Of a stretch of DNA of 64,000 bases, positions 1-9,179 are shown in pieces. The position numbers were made by a program, and so were the translations under genes. Under the pieces are notes generated by a model, which had not been told where the DNA came from, made no database searches, and worked only from the letters and a program-made list of their open reading frames with translations. Within the stretch, counting starts at the first letter, position 1. Each line of letters begins with the position of its first letter. This DNA is from Salinicola avicenniae (GTDB lineage Bacteria; Pseudomonadota; Gammaproteobacteria; Pseudomonadales; Halomonadaceae): NCBI RefSeq assembly GCF_023736115.1, contig NZ_JAKQZC010000001.1, positions 1 to 64,000 on the forward strand, read 5' to 3'.

Positions 1-81
1 AGTGATTTATTCAATAAAATCAAACGCTTGGCTTTCTTCTTCACTGCCGTCGAAACCCTGTCTCGTCGTCAGCGGATGCGT

Positions 82-110
82 ACTTTACGGACCCAACGCC
101 GTGTTGGCAA
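82..110 (-). promoter_or_regulatory. Sigma-70 promoter, probable rRNA operon P1 reading out of the left edge
   Basis: On the minus strand a -35 TTGCCA (110-105) is followed by a 17-bp spacer and a -10 TAAAGT (87-82). The sequence after the -10, ACGCATCCGCTGACGACG, resembles the discriminator and start region of E. coli rrnB P1 (GCGCCACCACTGAC). In Pseudomonas aeruginosa a 16S-23S-5S operon lies directly downstream of a tyrS-type gene in the same orientation. The promoter is seen in the sequence. Its assignment to an rRNA operon is inference, because no rRNA sequence lies inside the window. Confidence 0.5.
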
Positions 111-153
111 GGCCTGTTTGCAGAAAAGATTGACCGAATGGTCCAGTACGCAC

Positions 154-177
154 AAAAACGCCCGCACAAGGCGGGCG
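154..177 (-). terminator. Rho-independent terminator of tyrS
   Basis: A 7-bp GC stem (159-165 paired with 171-177) with a 5-nt loop is followed on the minus strand by five T residues. It lies about 40 bp after the tyrS stop codon. Confidence 0.85.
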
Positions 178-214
178 CTGTCGGGCCAGCAGGCAGAGAG
201 CGCTGGCCGGCGAC

Positions 215-1414
215 TCAGCTCAGCGTGACCCGCGCATAGCGCTTCTTGCCGGCCTGGATGACATAACACTTGCCGGTTGCCAGCATGGCACCCGGCTCGA
301 TGACTTCGCCATCCACCTTCACTCTACCGTTCTTGAGCATGTCCTTGGCCTGGGCACTATTGCTGGCCAGATCGGCACGATTGAGGACCGCAGCGATCGG
401 CGCTTCCGCGGCGCCGTCGAAAGTGACCTCGATCTCGGGCAGATCTTCGGGCAGTTCGCCTTCGGCCAGCTGATTGCCGACTGCCTTGTGCGCATTGGCG
501 GCCGCTTCCTCGCCGTGATAGCGGCCAATGAGCTCGCGCGCCAAAGCCATCTTGATGTCGCGCGGGTTGGCACCCTGCTCGATGTCCTGGCGAATCGCCT
601 CGATCTCGTCGTTGGACTTCAGCGACAGCAGCTCGAAGTAGCGCCACATGAGGCTATCCGGCATGGAGACGATCTTGTTGAACATCACGCCCGGCGTGTC
701 GTCGACACCGATGTAGTTGTTCAGCGATTTCGACATCTTCTGTACGCCGTCGAGGCCTTCCAGCAGCGGCATGGTGATGACCACCTGCGGCTCCTGGCCG
801 AAGTGCTTCTGGAGCTCGCGCCCCATGAGCAGGTTGAATTTCTGATCGGTCCCCCCCAGCTCGATATCGGCCTTCAGGGCGACCGAGTCGTAACCCTGCA
901 CCAGCGGGTAGAGGAACTCGTGGATAGAGATCGACTGTCCGGCACGATAGCGCTTCTCGAAGTCATCGCGCTCGAGCATGCGCGCCACGGTGCTCTGGCC
1001 CGCCAGCTCGATCATGTCGGCGGCGGACATCTCGCCGAACCACTCGGCATTGAAGCGCACTTCGGTCTTTTCCGGATCGAGAATTTTGAAGACCTGCTCG
1101 CGATAGGTCTGGGCGTTGGCCTTGACCGCCTCTTCGGTCAGCGGCTTGCGCGTGACGTTCTTGCCGGTGGGGTCACCGATACGCCCGGTAAAGTCACCAA
1201 TCAGAAAGACCACCTCGTGCCCGAGATCCTGAAACTGGCGCATTTTGGTCAGCAGTACGCTGTGCCCCAGGTGCAGATCCGGCGCCGTGGGGTCGAAGCC
1301 TGCCTTGATGCGCAGCTTGCGACCGGATTCGAGCTTTTTCACCAGCTCGTCTTCGATCAGAATCTCCTGCGTACCACGCTTGATCAATGTCAGCGCGTCG
1401 GCGACCTCGGTCAT
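215..1414 (-). CDS. tyrS: Tyrosyl-tRNA synthetase
   Basis: Charges tRNA-Tyr with tyrosine in the cytoplasm. The 399-aa protein has the class I signatures HLGH (within [10 protein letters not shown]) and KMSKS, and ends in an S4-like RNA-binding domain ([22 protein letters not shown]). The reading frame stays open for another 400 bp upstream, but that part runs antisense through anmK. The start at 1414 ([14 protein letters not shown]) matches the family N-terminus. HLGH/KMSKS spacing and length fit the TyrZ subtype of bacterial TyrRS. It is divergent from anmK, as in other gammaproteobacteria, and a strong terminator follows it. Confidence 0.97.
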   Translation of the reverse strand: MTEVADALTLIKRGTQEILIEDELVKKLESGRKLRIKAGFDPTAPDLHLGHSVLLTKMRQFQDLGHEVVFLIGDFTGRIGDPTGKNVTRKPLTEEAVKANAQTYREQVFKILDPEKTEVRFNAEWFGEMSAADMIELAGQSTVARMLERDDFEKRYRAGQSISIHEFLYPLVQGYDSVALKADIELGGTDQKFNLLMGRELQKHFGQEPQVVITMPLLEGLDGVQKMSKSLNNYIGVDDTPGVMFNKIVSMPDSLMWRYFELLSLKSNDEIEAIRQDIEQGANPRDIKMALARELIGRYHGEEAAANAHKAVGNQLAEGELPEDLPEIEVTFDGAAEAPIAAVLNRADLASNSAQAKDMLKNGRVKVDGEVIEPGAMLATGKCYVIQAGKKRYARVTLS

Positions 1415-1513
1415 CGTATCCGTCTCCACTACGAACGCTATCGGGCTTGGAAAGGTCGCAATGGTAGCACGAGTCGTTCGCTGACGCTGAAGCCCGCCCT
1501 GCAGGAGGAATCC

Positions 1514-2626
1514 ATGGCGCTTTTCGTGGGACTGATGTCCGGCACCAGCCTGGACGGTATTGACGCCGCCCTGGTCGAGATTGACGACGAGGGCTCCCGC
1601 CCACGGCTGATCGATGCACTCTGTCTGCCGCTGGAAACGGCACTGCGCGATGGTCTGCTCGCCTTGACGCAAGCCAGTGGCGTCACGTTCGCCATGCTGG
1701 GCGAAATCGAGCACGCCTTCTGCGAGCACCAGGCCCGCGCGGTCAATGCCCTGCTCGCGCGCCAGTCGCTCGAAGCGGACGCCATCACCGCAATCGGCAG
1801 TCACGGCCAGACCATCGAGCACGCGCCGCAGGCCGCCTCCCCCTTTACCTGCCAGCTGGACAACCCGAGCCGGCTAGCCGAACTGACCGGCTGTCGAGTC
1901 GTGGCCGATTTCCGCCGCCGCGATCTGGCCGCCGGCGGTCAGGCCGCACCGCTCGCCCCGATATTCCATCGCGCGCTGTTCACCCATGCCACGCGCACAC
2001 GGCTGGTGCTCAACCTCGGCGGCATCGCCAACCTCACCCGGCTGGCCCCGACCCAGTCGCCAGAGCCGGTCGTCGGCTTCGACACCGGGCCCGCCAACCT
2101 GCTGATCGACGCTTGGCACCGTCGCCATCGCGGCACCCCATTCGACAAGGATGGAGCCTGGGCCGCCAGCGGCCGAGTCGACGCCCCACTGCTCGAGCGC
2201 CTGCTGGACGATGCCTACTTCACCGCCCCGCCACCCAAGAGCACCGGACGCGAACACTTTCATCTCGATTGGGTCGCGCCCCGACTTGGCGGTCACGAGA
2301 CGGCCGCCGACGTTCAAGCCACGCTGACCGAGCTGACCGTCGTCAGCGTGGCCCGCGCCACCGCGCCGTTCGTCAGGGCCGGAAACAGCGATCTGATCGT
2401 CTGCGGCGGCGGCGCGCACAACGCTCACCTGATCGCTCGATTGATGTCGTCTCTGCCGGGGATACAGCTATTGCACTGCGAGGATTTCGGCTGGTCGGCC
2501 GACTGGCTGGAAGCGGGCGCGTTCGCCTGGCTGGCCTGGCGCCGCCTGCACGGCCTGCCGGGCAATCTGCCCGAGGTCACCGGCGCCAGCGGCGAGAGAG
2601 TGCTAGGCGGTGTCTACGCCCCCTGA
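1514..2626 (+). CDS. anmK: Anhydro-N-acetylmuramic acid kinase
   Basis: Phosphorylates and hydrates 1,6-anhydro-MurNAc to MurNAc-6-phosphate during cell-wall recycling in the cytoplasm. The 370-aa protein starts with the family hallmark [17 protein letters not shown] and carries [13 protein letters not shown] and [10 protein letters not shown], all typical of AnmK. The start at 1514 has AGGAGG at 1503-1508. The same frame is open upstream as far as 488, but that segment is antisense to tyrS and is not coding. It stands alone as a short divergent unit opposite tyrS and is convergent with pilU. Confidence 0.96.
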   Translation: MALFVGLMSGTSLDGIDAALVEIDDEGSRPRLIDALCLPLETALRDGLLALTQASGVTFAMLGEIEHAFCEHQARAVNALLARQSLEADAITAIGSHGQTIEHAPQAASPFTCQLDNPSRLAELTGCRVVADFRRRDLAAGGQAAPLAPIFHRALFTHATRTRLVLNLGGIANLTRLAPTQSPEPVVGFDTGPANLLIDAWHRRHRGTPFDKDGAWAASGRVDAPLLERLLDDAYFTAPPPKSTGREHFHLDWVAPRLGGHETAADVQATLTELTVVSVARATAPFVRAGNSDLIVCGGGAHNAHLIARLMSSLPGIQLLHCEDFGWSADWLEAGAFAWLAWRRLHGLPGNLPEVTGASGERVLGGVYAP

Positions 2627-2663
2627 GTGACGGTTGCTCCCGGGCGTCACACTCCAGGCGACA

Positions 2664-3788
2664 TCACTCGTCATCGATCAGCGAGAAGCCGCCGCCGGCC
2701 TCACCGCCGCGTCCCGCGGTGCCGTACTTGATCAGCATGCGCAGATCGTTGGCGGAGTCGGCGTGCGATAGCGCCACCCCCTCGCTGATCGCGCCATCGC
2801 GATAGAGCGCGTAGAGAGCCTGATCGAAGGTCTGCATGCCCTGTTCGCCGGAGCGGCGCATCAGATCCTTGAGCTCGCTCACTTCGCCGCGTCGGATCAA
2901 CTCGCTGATCAGCGGCGACTTGAGCAGCACCTCGGCGGCCACGCAGCGGCCGTCATCATGCTGACGCGGCAGCAGTTGCTGCGCCACCACCGCGCGCAGA
3001 TTGAGCGATAAATCCATCCAGACCTGTTCCTGGCGAGAGGGCGGAAACAGATTGAGGATTCGCTCGATGGCCTGATCTGCGCTGTTGGCGTGCAGCGTCG
3101 CCAGACACAGATGCCCGGTTTCGGCAAAGCTCAGCGCCAGCTCCATGGTATCGCGACTGCGGATCTCGCCAATCATGATGACGTCCGGCGCCTGACGCAG
3201 CGCATTCTTCAGCGCGACTTCGTAGGACTCGGTATCGATGCCCACCTCACGCTGATTGATGATGCCGCGCTGATGCGGATGCATGTACTCGATCGGATCT
3301 TCGATGCAGATGATGTGCCCGCCGATCGAGCGATTGCGATGCTGGATCATCGACGCCAGCGTGGTCGACTTGCCGCTGCCGGTACCGCCGACCACCAGCA
3401 CCAGCCCGCGACGGATCGAGGCCAGCGAGCCGACGACCTCGGGCAGCCCGAGCGTTTCAAGCTCCGGAATATCGAACGCGATGCGCCGCACCACCATCGC
3501 TGGCTGGCTGCGCTGGAAGAAAGCGCTGACCCGAAAGCGCCCCTTGCCGCTCAGGCTCAGCGCGAAGTTCGCCTCGTGCTCCGACTCGAACGCCACCCGC
3601 CGCTCACGCGGCAGCGTCACCGCCACTAGCTCGCGCACCTGCTCGGGCTGCAGCGGCACGTCGCCCAGCGCGACCAGTTTGCCATCCAGCTTGAGACATG
3701 GCGGCGCCCCGGTGGAAACCAGCAAGTCGGAAGCCTGTTTGGCCAGCATGATGTCGAGAAGCTGTTCGAACCATTGGGATGGGGTCAT
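2664..3788 (-). CDS. pilU: Type IV pilus ATPase PilU (retraction accessory)
   Basis: A hexameric secretion-type ATPase that assists PilT in type IV pilus retraction at the inner-membrane base of the pilus. The 374-aa protein has Walker A GGTGSGKSTT, the Walker B region MIGEIRSRDTMELAL and the His box TGHLCLATLHANS. The N-terminus MTPSQWFEQLLDIMLAKQASDLL and the acidic, glycine-rich C-terminal tail separate PilU from PilT. It lies 53 bp downstream of pilT in the same direction, the conserved pilT-pilU order. No other pilus gene is in the window. Confidence 0.93.
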   Translation of the reverse strand: MTPSQWFEQLLDIMLAKQASDLLVSTGAPPCLKLDGKLVALGDVPLQPEQVRELVAVTLPRERRVAFESEHEANFALSLSGKGRFRVSAFFQRSQPAMVVRRIAFDIPELETLGLPEVVGSLASIRRGLVLVVGGTGSGKSTTLASMIQHRNRSIGGHIICIEDPIEYMHPHQRGIINQREVGIDTESYEVALKNALRQAPDVIMIGEIRSRDTMELALSFAETGHLCLATLHANSADQAIERILNLFPPSRQEQVWMDLSLNLRAVVAQQLLPRQHDDGRCVAAEVLLKSPLISELIRRGEVSELKDLMRRSGEQGMQTFDQALYALYRDGAISEGVALSHADSANDLRMLIKYGTAGRGGEAGGGFSLIDDE

Positions 3789-3841
3789 GATGCGTCCTGC
3801 GCTGAAGTCTTTATCCTGCTCGAGAAGCGACCTATGCGATC

Positions 3842-4876
3842 TCAGGCATCGATGCCGGCACGCGACTTTGCCTGAGCTTCCTGACGCGAGACCAGGCCAT
3901 CGGCCACCAGACGTGCAAGGGCGGCATCCAGCGTCTGCATGCCGAGGCCGCCGCCGGTCTGGATCGCCGAGTACATCTGCGCCACCTTGCCTTCACGGAT
4001 CAGGTTGCGGATCGCCGCACTGGCCACCAGGATCTCGTGTGCCGCGATACGCCCCCCACCCTCGCGCTTGAGCAGCGTCTGCGAGATAACCCCCTGTAGC
4101 GACTCGGACAGCATCGAGCGCACCATGCCCTTCTCTTCGCCAGGGAAGACGTCAATGATGCGGTCGATGGTCTTGGCCGCCGAGGTGGTGTGCAGGGTAC
4201 CGAAAACCAGGTGCCCGGTCTCGGCAGCGGTCAATGCCAGCCGGATCGTTTCCAGGTCACGCAGCTCGCCGACGAGGATCACGTCGGGGTCCTCGCGCAG
4301 GGCCGAGCGTAGCGCGGGGGCAAAACCGCGGGTATCGCGATGCACTTCACGCTGATTGATCAGGCAGAGTTTGCTCTCGTGAACGAACTCGATCGGATCC
4401 TCGATCGTCAGGATATGATCCTGACGATGGGTATTGATGTAATCGATCATCGCCGCCAGCGTGGTCGACTTGCCGCTACCGGTGGGGCCGGTGACCAGCA
4501 CCAGGCCACGGGGCAGCATCGCCAGACGCCGGAAGACATCCCCGAGGTCGAGATCGTCCACCGTCCGCACGTTGCTGGGAATCGTACGGAAGACGGCCCC
4601 CGCCCCGCGCCCCTGAGTGAAGGCATTGACGCGAAAGCGCGCGACGCCGGCCACCTCGAAGGAGAAATCGGTCTCCAGCTCGGCTTCGAAGTCGCGCCGC
4701 TGACGATCGTTCATGACATCGTAGATCAGGCGTCGTGCCTGGCCATCGTCGAGCGCCGGCACATTGAGACGACGCATGTCCCCGTCAACGCGAATCATCG
4801 GCGGCAGGCCGGCCGAAAGGTGAAGGTCGGAGGCCCCGTGCTTTGCCGAGAACGCCAGCAGTTCGGTAATATCCAT
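3842..4876 (-). CDS. pilT: Type IV pilus twitching motility ATPase PilT
   Basis: The main retraction motor of type IV pili. The 344-aa protein opens with MDITELLAFSAKHGASDLHL and has the N-terminal PAS-like domain, Walker A GPTGSGKSTT, the Asp-box peptide IEDPIEFVH, Walker B ILVGELRDLETI and the His box TGHLVFGTLHTTSA. Length and motifs are ordinary for PilT. It is divergent from yggS with a gap of only 40 bp, so the two promoters must overlap. The pilT/yggS divergence is the arrangement found in Pseudomonas (PA0395/PA0394). Confidence 0.96.
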   Translation of the reverse strand: MDITELLAFSAKHGASDLHLSAGLPPMIRVDGDMRRLNVPALDDGQARRLIYDVMNDRQRRDFEAELETDFSFEVAGVARFRVNAFTQGRGAGAVFRTIPSNVRTVDDLDLGDVFRRLAMLPRGLVLVTGPTGSGKSTTLAAMIDYINTHRQDHILTIEDPIEFVHESKLCLINQREVHRDTRGFAPALRSALREDPDVILVGELRDLETIRLALTAAETGHLVFGTLHTTSAAKTIDRIIDVFPGEEKGMVRSMLSESLQGVISQTLLKREGGGRIAAHEILVASAAIRNLIREGKVAQMYSAIQTGGGLGMQTLDAALARLVADGLVSRQEAQAKSRAGIDA

Positions 4877-4916
4877 GCGTTTTTATTCGTTCCCCTGCGT
4901 AAGGTACTGACCCAGT

Positions 4917-5633
4917 ATGCCAGATGCCTCGGTGTCCGAGTCGCTATCCGCCGCCCGCCAGCGACTGACGGCGGCGCTATCCGCCGCCGGCCGGGCGCCG
5001 GATGCTGCACGTCTGCTTGCCGTCAGCAAAACCAAGCCAGCCGATATGCTGCGTCAGGCCTACATGGCCGGTCAACGCGCCTTCGGCGAGAATTATCTGC
5101 AGGAGGCGCTGGAGAAGCAGGCCGCCCTGTCGGATCTCGTCGGGATCGAGTGGCATTTCATCGGTGCGCTGCAGTCCAACAAGACCCGTGATGTTGCCGA
5201 GCACTTCGACTGGTGCCACGGCGTCGAGCGCGCCAAGATCGCGCGCCGTCTCGACGAACAACGCCCCGCCGGGCGCGCACCGCTTAACGTCTGCCTGCAG
5301 CTCAATGTCAGCGGCGAGGCCTCCAAGGCCGGCGTCGCGCTTCACGACCTGCCAGCGCTCGCCGAGACGGTGCTCGCACTGCCCCATCTGCGGCTACGCG
5401 GGCTGATGGCGCTGCCGGCTCCCAGCGACGATGACGCGGTACAGCGCCAAGCCTTCCGTCAGGTCGCCGACGCCCTGAACGACCTGCAGCAGCGCTTCCC
5501 CGAGGCCGCGCTCGATACACTCTCGATGGGCATGAGCGGCGATCTCGAAGCTGCGGTCGCCGAAGGCGCCACGATCGTCCGGCTGGGCACCGCCATCTTT
5601 GGCGCCCGGCCACCGCACGCCGCGCAGGCCTGA
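4917..5633 (+). CDS. yggS: YggS/PLPBP family pyridoxal phosphate homeostasis protein
   Basis: A PLP-binding, non-enzymatic protein that buffers vitamin B6 and amino-acid/2-oxoacid pools. The 238-aa fold-III barrel carries the PLP lysine in LLAVSKTKPADM (about K38), the EWHFIGALQSNKTR motif and the C-terminal phosphate-binding segment LSMGMSGDLEAAV followed by VRLGTAIFG. It begins a co-directional run yggS-proC-yggT-metX-metW. The gap to proC is 58 bp, so co-transcription is likely. Confidence 0.95.
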   Translation: MPDASVSESLSAARQRLTAALSAAGRAPDAARLLAVSKTKPADMLRQAYMAGQRAFGENYLQEALEKQAALSDLVGIEWHFIGALQSNKTRDVAEHFDWCHGVERAKIARRLDEQRPAGRAPLNVCLQLNVSGEASKAGVALHDLPALAETVLALPHLRLRGLMALPAPSDDDAVQRQAFRQVADALNDLQQRFPEAALDTLSMGMSGDLEAAVAEGATIVRLGTAIFGARPPHAAQA

Positions 5634-5691
5634 CCCTGATCTTGGCCACGCGCGGCCAGATGACACCCGATTCCGGAGACAGGATTTCGCC

Positions 5692-6531
5692 ATGAACGAT
5701 TCGACCCCAGCCAGCCGCATCGTCTTCCTCGGTGCCGGCAACATGGCCAGCGCCATCTTCGGCGGCATGCTCGAAAGCGGCTATCCGGCCAATGCCATCG
5801 TCGCCACGTCGCGCAGCGAAGCGACACGCCAGGCCGTGACCCAGCGCTACGGCATCCGGACCAGCGGCGACAACGCAGCGGCCGTTGCCGAAGCCGATGT
5901 CGTCGTGCTCGCGGTGAAACCGCAGATGATGCGGGATCTCTGCCTGTCGCTGCGCGAGGCGGTGCAGGCCCGCCGTCCACTGATCGTCTCGGTCGCCGCC
6001 GGTCTCGAGGCGGATACGCTCGACCAGTGGCTGGGCGGTGGTCTCGCTGTCATCCGCTGCATGCCCAATACGCCCTCGCTGGTCGGCGAAGGCGCCAGCG
6101 GCCTTTACGCCAATGCGCGTGTCAGCGAGACGCAGCGGCGACTCGCCGGCGAGCTGCTCGAATCCGTGGGACTGGTCGAGTGGGTAGAGGAAGAGGCCCT
6201 GATCGATGCCGTCACCGCCGTCTCCGGTAGCGGGCCGGCCTACTTCTTCCTCTTTATTGAAGCGCTGGAGGCCGCGGGCATCGAACGCGGTCTGCCGCCG
6301 GAGAGCGCGCGGCGGCTCGCATTGCAGACCGCCTTCGGCGCCGCCAAGATGGCGCGGGAAAGCGAGTTCGAGCCTGCCGAGCTGCGCCGCCGCGTGACCT
6401 CGCCCAACGGCACGACCGAACGCGCCCTCGCCGCCTTCGAAGCCGCCGGCCTGACCGACATCGTCGACCAGGCGACGCGTGCCTGCGCCGACCGCGCCCG
6501 GGCACTCTCTCAGGAGCTGAGCCAGGCATGA
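5692..6531 (+). CDS. proC: Pyrroline-5-carboxylate reductase
   Basis: Last step of proline synthesis: NAD(P)H reduction of 1-pyrroline-5-carboxylate. The 279-aa protein starts MNDSTPASRIVFLGAGNMA with a Rossmann GxGNMA motif, contains AVKPQMM and IRCMPNTPSLVGEGASGL, and ends with the dimerisation-domain signature SGSGPAYFFLFIEALEAAG. Translation could extend upstream to 5599, but that stretch overlaps the end of yggS and is not conserved in character, so 5692 is chosen. Proline has osmoprotectant value in halophiles, though nothing at this locus shows osmotic control. Confidence 0.96.
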   Translation: MNDSTPASRIVFLGAGNMASAIFGGMLESGYPANAIVATSRSEATRQAVTQRYGIRTSGDNAAAVAEADVVVLAVKPQMMRDLCLSLREAVQARRPLIVSVAAGLEADTLDQWLGGGLAVIRCMPNTPSLVGEGASGLYANARVSETQRRLAGELLESVGLVEWVEEEALIDAVTAVSGSGPAYFFLFIEALEAAGIERGLPPESARRLALQTAFGAAKMARESEFEPAELRRRVTSPNGTTERALAAFEAAGLTDIVDQATRACADRARALSQELSQA

Positions 6532-6659
6532 GCCGGCGCAGCACAGAAGATAACTGCGGAGGCAATGCCGCCCTCTTGTCGAAGGCGGCCCTCCCCCGAT
6601 GTCACCCGGCAACCATCGATCCCCGATAAGCGCCTACCCTCTACCAACAGGAGAACTCA

Positions 6660-7250
6660 ATGGGCAGTAACCTCGGAAGCGCCGGCCTGATGCTGATCAA
6701 CAGCCTGGTCAGCATCTATCTGTTCGTGCTCATGCTGCGCTTTTTGCTGCAGTTTTCGCAGGCGGACTACTACAACCCGCTGAGCCAGGGTGTGGTCAAG
6801 GCCACGCAGCCGGTCGTCGCTCCGCTGCAGAAGATCCTGCGCCCGATCGGACGCATCGATATCGCCACCCTGTTCGCCGGCTTCCTGCTCAAGGCCCTGG
6901 TCATCCTCGCCATCTTCCAGTTCGCCGGCTTCGGCGTGCCACCACTGCAGGGGCTACTGCTGGCCGCCGTCGCCGGCGTGCTCAACGCGATTCTCAAGAT
7001 CTACTTCTTCGCCCTGATCATCATGATTATCCTCAGCTGGGTGGCGCCGCAGGCCAGCCATCCGGGGGCGCTGCTGGTGATGCAGATCGTCGAGCCGATC
7101 ATGGCGCCGGTACGCCGCATCATCCCGCCGCTGGGGATGATCGATCTGTCGCCGATCGTGGTCTTCATTGCGATCAACTTGCTCGACAGTCTGGTGGTCG
7201 GCTCACTGGCACGCGCTGCCGGTCTGCCGGGCGCCCTGGTCGGCTTCTGA
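6660..7250 (+). CDS. yggT: YggT family integral membrane protein
   Basis: A 196-aa inner-membrane protein with two YGGT repeats, each a pair of hydrophobic helices around a conserved core (RFLLQFSQADYYNPLSQGVVKATQPVVAPLQKI-like first half; ILSWVAPQASHPGALLVMQIVEPIMAPVRRIIPP-like second half). Function is unproven; roles in osmotic tolerance, division-linked processes and K+ uptake have been proposed in other bacteria. CAGGAG about 8 nt upstream supports the start. It sits in the conserved yggS-proC-yggT-metXW order. Confidence 0.93.
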   Translation: MGSNLGSAGLMLINSLVSIYLFVLMLRFLLQFSQADYYNPLSQGVVKATQPVVAPLQKILRPIGRIDIATLFAGFLLKALVILAIFQFAGFGVPPLQGLLLAAVAGVLNAILKIYFFALIIMIILSWVAPQASHPGALLVMQIVEPIMAPVRRIIPPLGMIDLSPIVVFIAINLLDSLVVGSLARAAGLPGALVGF

Positions 7251-7300
7251 ACCGCCGACCTCGTAGCGGTCGATTCCCGAACGGTCGACTCATGAACCTC

Positions 7301-7358
7301 CGCCGCGGCAGCATTTGCCGTGGCGTTCGGCCGCGCCGGTCAATGACCGGTGCGGCCG
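7301..7358 (+). promoter_or_regulatory. Two tandem hairpins with complementary loops in the metX leader
   Basis: Hairpin 1 is a 10-bp stem (7301-7310 with 7316-7325, one G-U) and loop GCATT. Hairpin 2 is a 13-bp stem (7328-7340 with 7346-7358, one G-U) and loop CAATG. Only two bases separate them. CAUU of loop 1 can pair with AAUG of loop 2, so a kissing interaction is possible. No T tract follows. The metX Shine-Dalgarno (AGGAGAG, 7368-7374) begins 10 bases after hairpin 2. The structure is seen in sequence; a regulatory role is inference. Confidence 0.5.
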
Positions 7359-7385
7359 CGTAGCCCCAGGAGAGACACCCGTTTC

Positions 7386-8543
7386 ATGTCCGCTTCCTTC
7401 CCGCCCGACTCCGTCGGCCTGGTCACACCGCAGGTCGCGGCCTTCGAATCGCCGCTGGCCCTGGCCTGTGGCAAGACGCTCGATCGCTTCGAGCTGATCT
7501 ACGAGACCTACGGCACGCTCAATGCCGAGCGCAGCAACGCCGTGCTGATCTGCCATGCGCTCTCCGGACACCACCACGCTGCCGGCTACCACGATCCGGA
7601 GGATCGCAAGCCCGGCTGGTGGGACGCCTACATCGGCCCCGGCAAGGTGATCGACACGGATCGCTTCTTCGTCGTTTCACTCAACAACCTGGGGGGCTGC
7701 CACGGCAGCACAGGCCCGGCCAGCGTCGACCCGCAGACCGGGCGCGAATGGGGCCCCACCTTCCCGGTCATGACCGTGGCCGACTGGGTCCACAGCCAGG
7801 CGCGTCTGGCCGACCGCCTGGGCATCGAGCGTTTCGCCGCGGTGGTCGGGGGCAGCCTCGGCGGCATGCAGGCCATGCAGTGGACGATCGCGTATCCGGA
7901 GCGGGTCGCCAACGCTGCCGTGATCGCGGCCACGCCAAGGCTTTCGGCACAGAACATCGCCTTCAACGAAGTCGCTCGCCAGGCGATCCGCTCCGATCCC
8001 GATTTCCACGACGGCTGGTACGGCGCACAGGCGGCGATTCCCAAGCTGGGCCTGAAACTCGCGCGCATGATCGGCCATATCACTTATCTCTCCGAACACT
8101 CGATGGGGGCGCGCTTCGGCCGAGATCTGCGTAGCGATCAGCTCAACTTCGGCTACGACGTCGAGTTTCAGGTCGAATCCTACCTGCGCCATCAGGGCGA
8201 TACCTTCTCGACCCGTTTCGACGCCAATACCTATCTGCTGATGACCAAAGCGCTCGACTACTTCGACCCGGCGGGCCAGCACGGCGGCGATCTCGCCGCG
8301 GCGCTGGCCCCGGTCACCTGCCCCTACCTCGTCATCAGCTTCACCACCGATTGGCGCTTCGCCCCGGCCCGCTCGCAGGAGCTGGTCAACGCCCTGCTGC
8401 GCGCGGGCAAGTCTGTCAGCTACGTCAACGTCGACTCGCCCCATGGCCACGACGCCTTCCTGCTGCCCAATGCCCAGTACGAGGCCGTGTTCGGCAGCTT
8501 CATGCGGCGCGTCTACGCCGATATCGCAGGGGAGACAGCCTGA
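7386..8543 (+). CDS. metX: Homoserine O-acyltransferase MetX
   Basis: Activates homoserine as the acetyl or succinyl ester for methionine synthesis. The 385-aa alpha/beta hydrolase has the nucleophile elbow [14 protein letters not shown] (Ser about residue 157), the oxyanion-region [12 protein letters not shown], and the C-terminal catalytic Asp and His ([18 protein letters not shown]). Gammaproteobacterial MetX members next to MetW often use succinyl-CoA rather than acetyl-CoA; the sequence alone does not settle the donor. An ATG at 7386 with AGGAGAG is preferred over a GTG at 7350, which lies inside the upstream hairpin. The stop overlaps the metW start (TGATG). Confidence 0.95.
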   Translation: MSASFPPDSVGLVTPQVAAFESPLALACGKTLDRFELIYETYGTLNAERSNAVLICHALSGHHHAAGYHDPEDRKPGWWDAYIGPGKVIDTDRFFVVSLNNLGGCHGSTGPASVDPQTGREWGPTFPVMTVADWVHSQARLADRLGIERFAAVVGGSLGGMQAMQWTIAYPERVANAAVIAATPRLSAQNIAFNEVARQAIRSDPDFHDGWYGAQAAIPKLGLKLARMIGHITYLSEHSMGARFGRDLRSDQLNFGYDVEFQVESYLRHQGDTFSTRFDANTYLLMTKALDYFDPAGQHGGDLAAALAPVTCPYLVISFTTDWRFAPARSQELVNALLRAGKSVSYVNVDSPHGHDAFLLPNAQYEAVFGSFMRRVYADIAGETA

Positions 8544-9139
8544 TGCGCGCGGATCTCGAACTGATCTATGACTGGGTGCCCGACAACGCCCGCATTCTCG
8601 ATCTGGGCTGCGGCGACGGCACCCTGCTGGCGGCACTCGCCCGGCACAAGAACGTGACTGGCTATGGCCTGGAGATCGACCCCGAGGGCATCGCGGCATG
8701 CCTGGGCAAGGGGGTGAATGTACTCGAGCAGGATCTCGACGACGGCCTCGCCAACTTCGTCGACGACGCTTGCGACGTCGTGGTCATGACCCAGGCGCTG
8801 CAGGCGCTGCGCCGCCCCGACACCATGCTCGACGAGATGCTGCGCGTGGCACCGGAGTGCATCATCGCCTTCCCCAACTTCGCCTATTGGAAGCATCGCC
8901 TGCATCTGACCTTCCGCGGGCGCATGCCGGTTTCGCGCTCGCTGCCGCATGCCTGGTACGACACCCCCAACATTCACCTGTCGACGTTCCAGGACTTCTC
9001 CAACCTGTGCCGCGCCAAGGGCGTGACTATTGCCGATCGCGCGGTCGGCAGCGCCGATCACGAAGGTCACTGGAGCTCGCGCTGGTGGCCGAACCTGTTT
9101 GGCGAGACAGCCATCTTCCGCGTCCGACGCGGTCGCTGA
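8543..9139 (+). CDS. metW: Methionine biosynthesis protein MetW
   Basis: A 198-aa class I SAM-methyltransferase fold protein (ILDLGCGDGTLLAAL near residues 18-32) that is almost always encoded with metX and stimulates homoserine acylation. Family-typical segments include VVMTQALQALRRPDTMLDEM, FPNFAYWKHRLHL and MPVSRSLPHAWYDTPNIH. The start codon overlaps the metX stop, so translation is probably coupled. The substrate of any methyltransferase activity is not known. Confidence 0.95.
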   Translation: MRADLELIYDWVPDNARILDLGCGDGTLLAALARHKNVTGYGLEIDPEGIAACLGKGVNVLEQDLDDGLANFVDDACDVVVMTQALQALRRPDTMLDEMLRVAPECIIAFPNFAYWKHRLHLTFRGRMPVSRSLPHAWYDTPNIHLSTFQDFSNLCRAKGVTIADRAVGSADHEGHWSSRWWPNLFGETAIFRVRRGR

Positions 9140-9179
9140 TCGATCCACGTCGGACGCGGCGGGTGAGCCTCGGGCGACG

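Noticed and set aside
488-1513. Long upstream extension of anmK and the matching extension of tyrS past 1414
   Set aside because: Each extension runs through the other gene on the opposite strand. Family N-termini and ribosome binding sites place the starts at 1514 and 1414.
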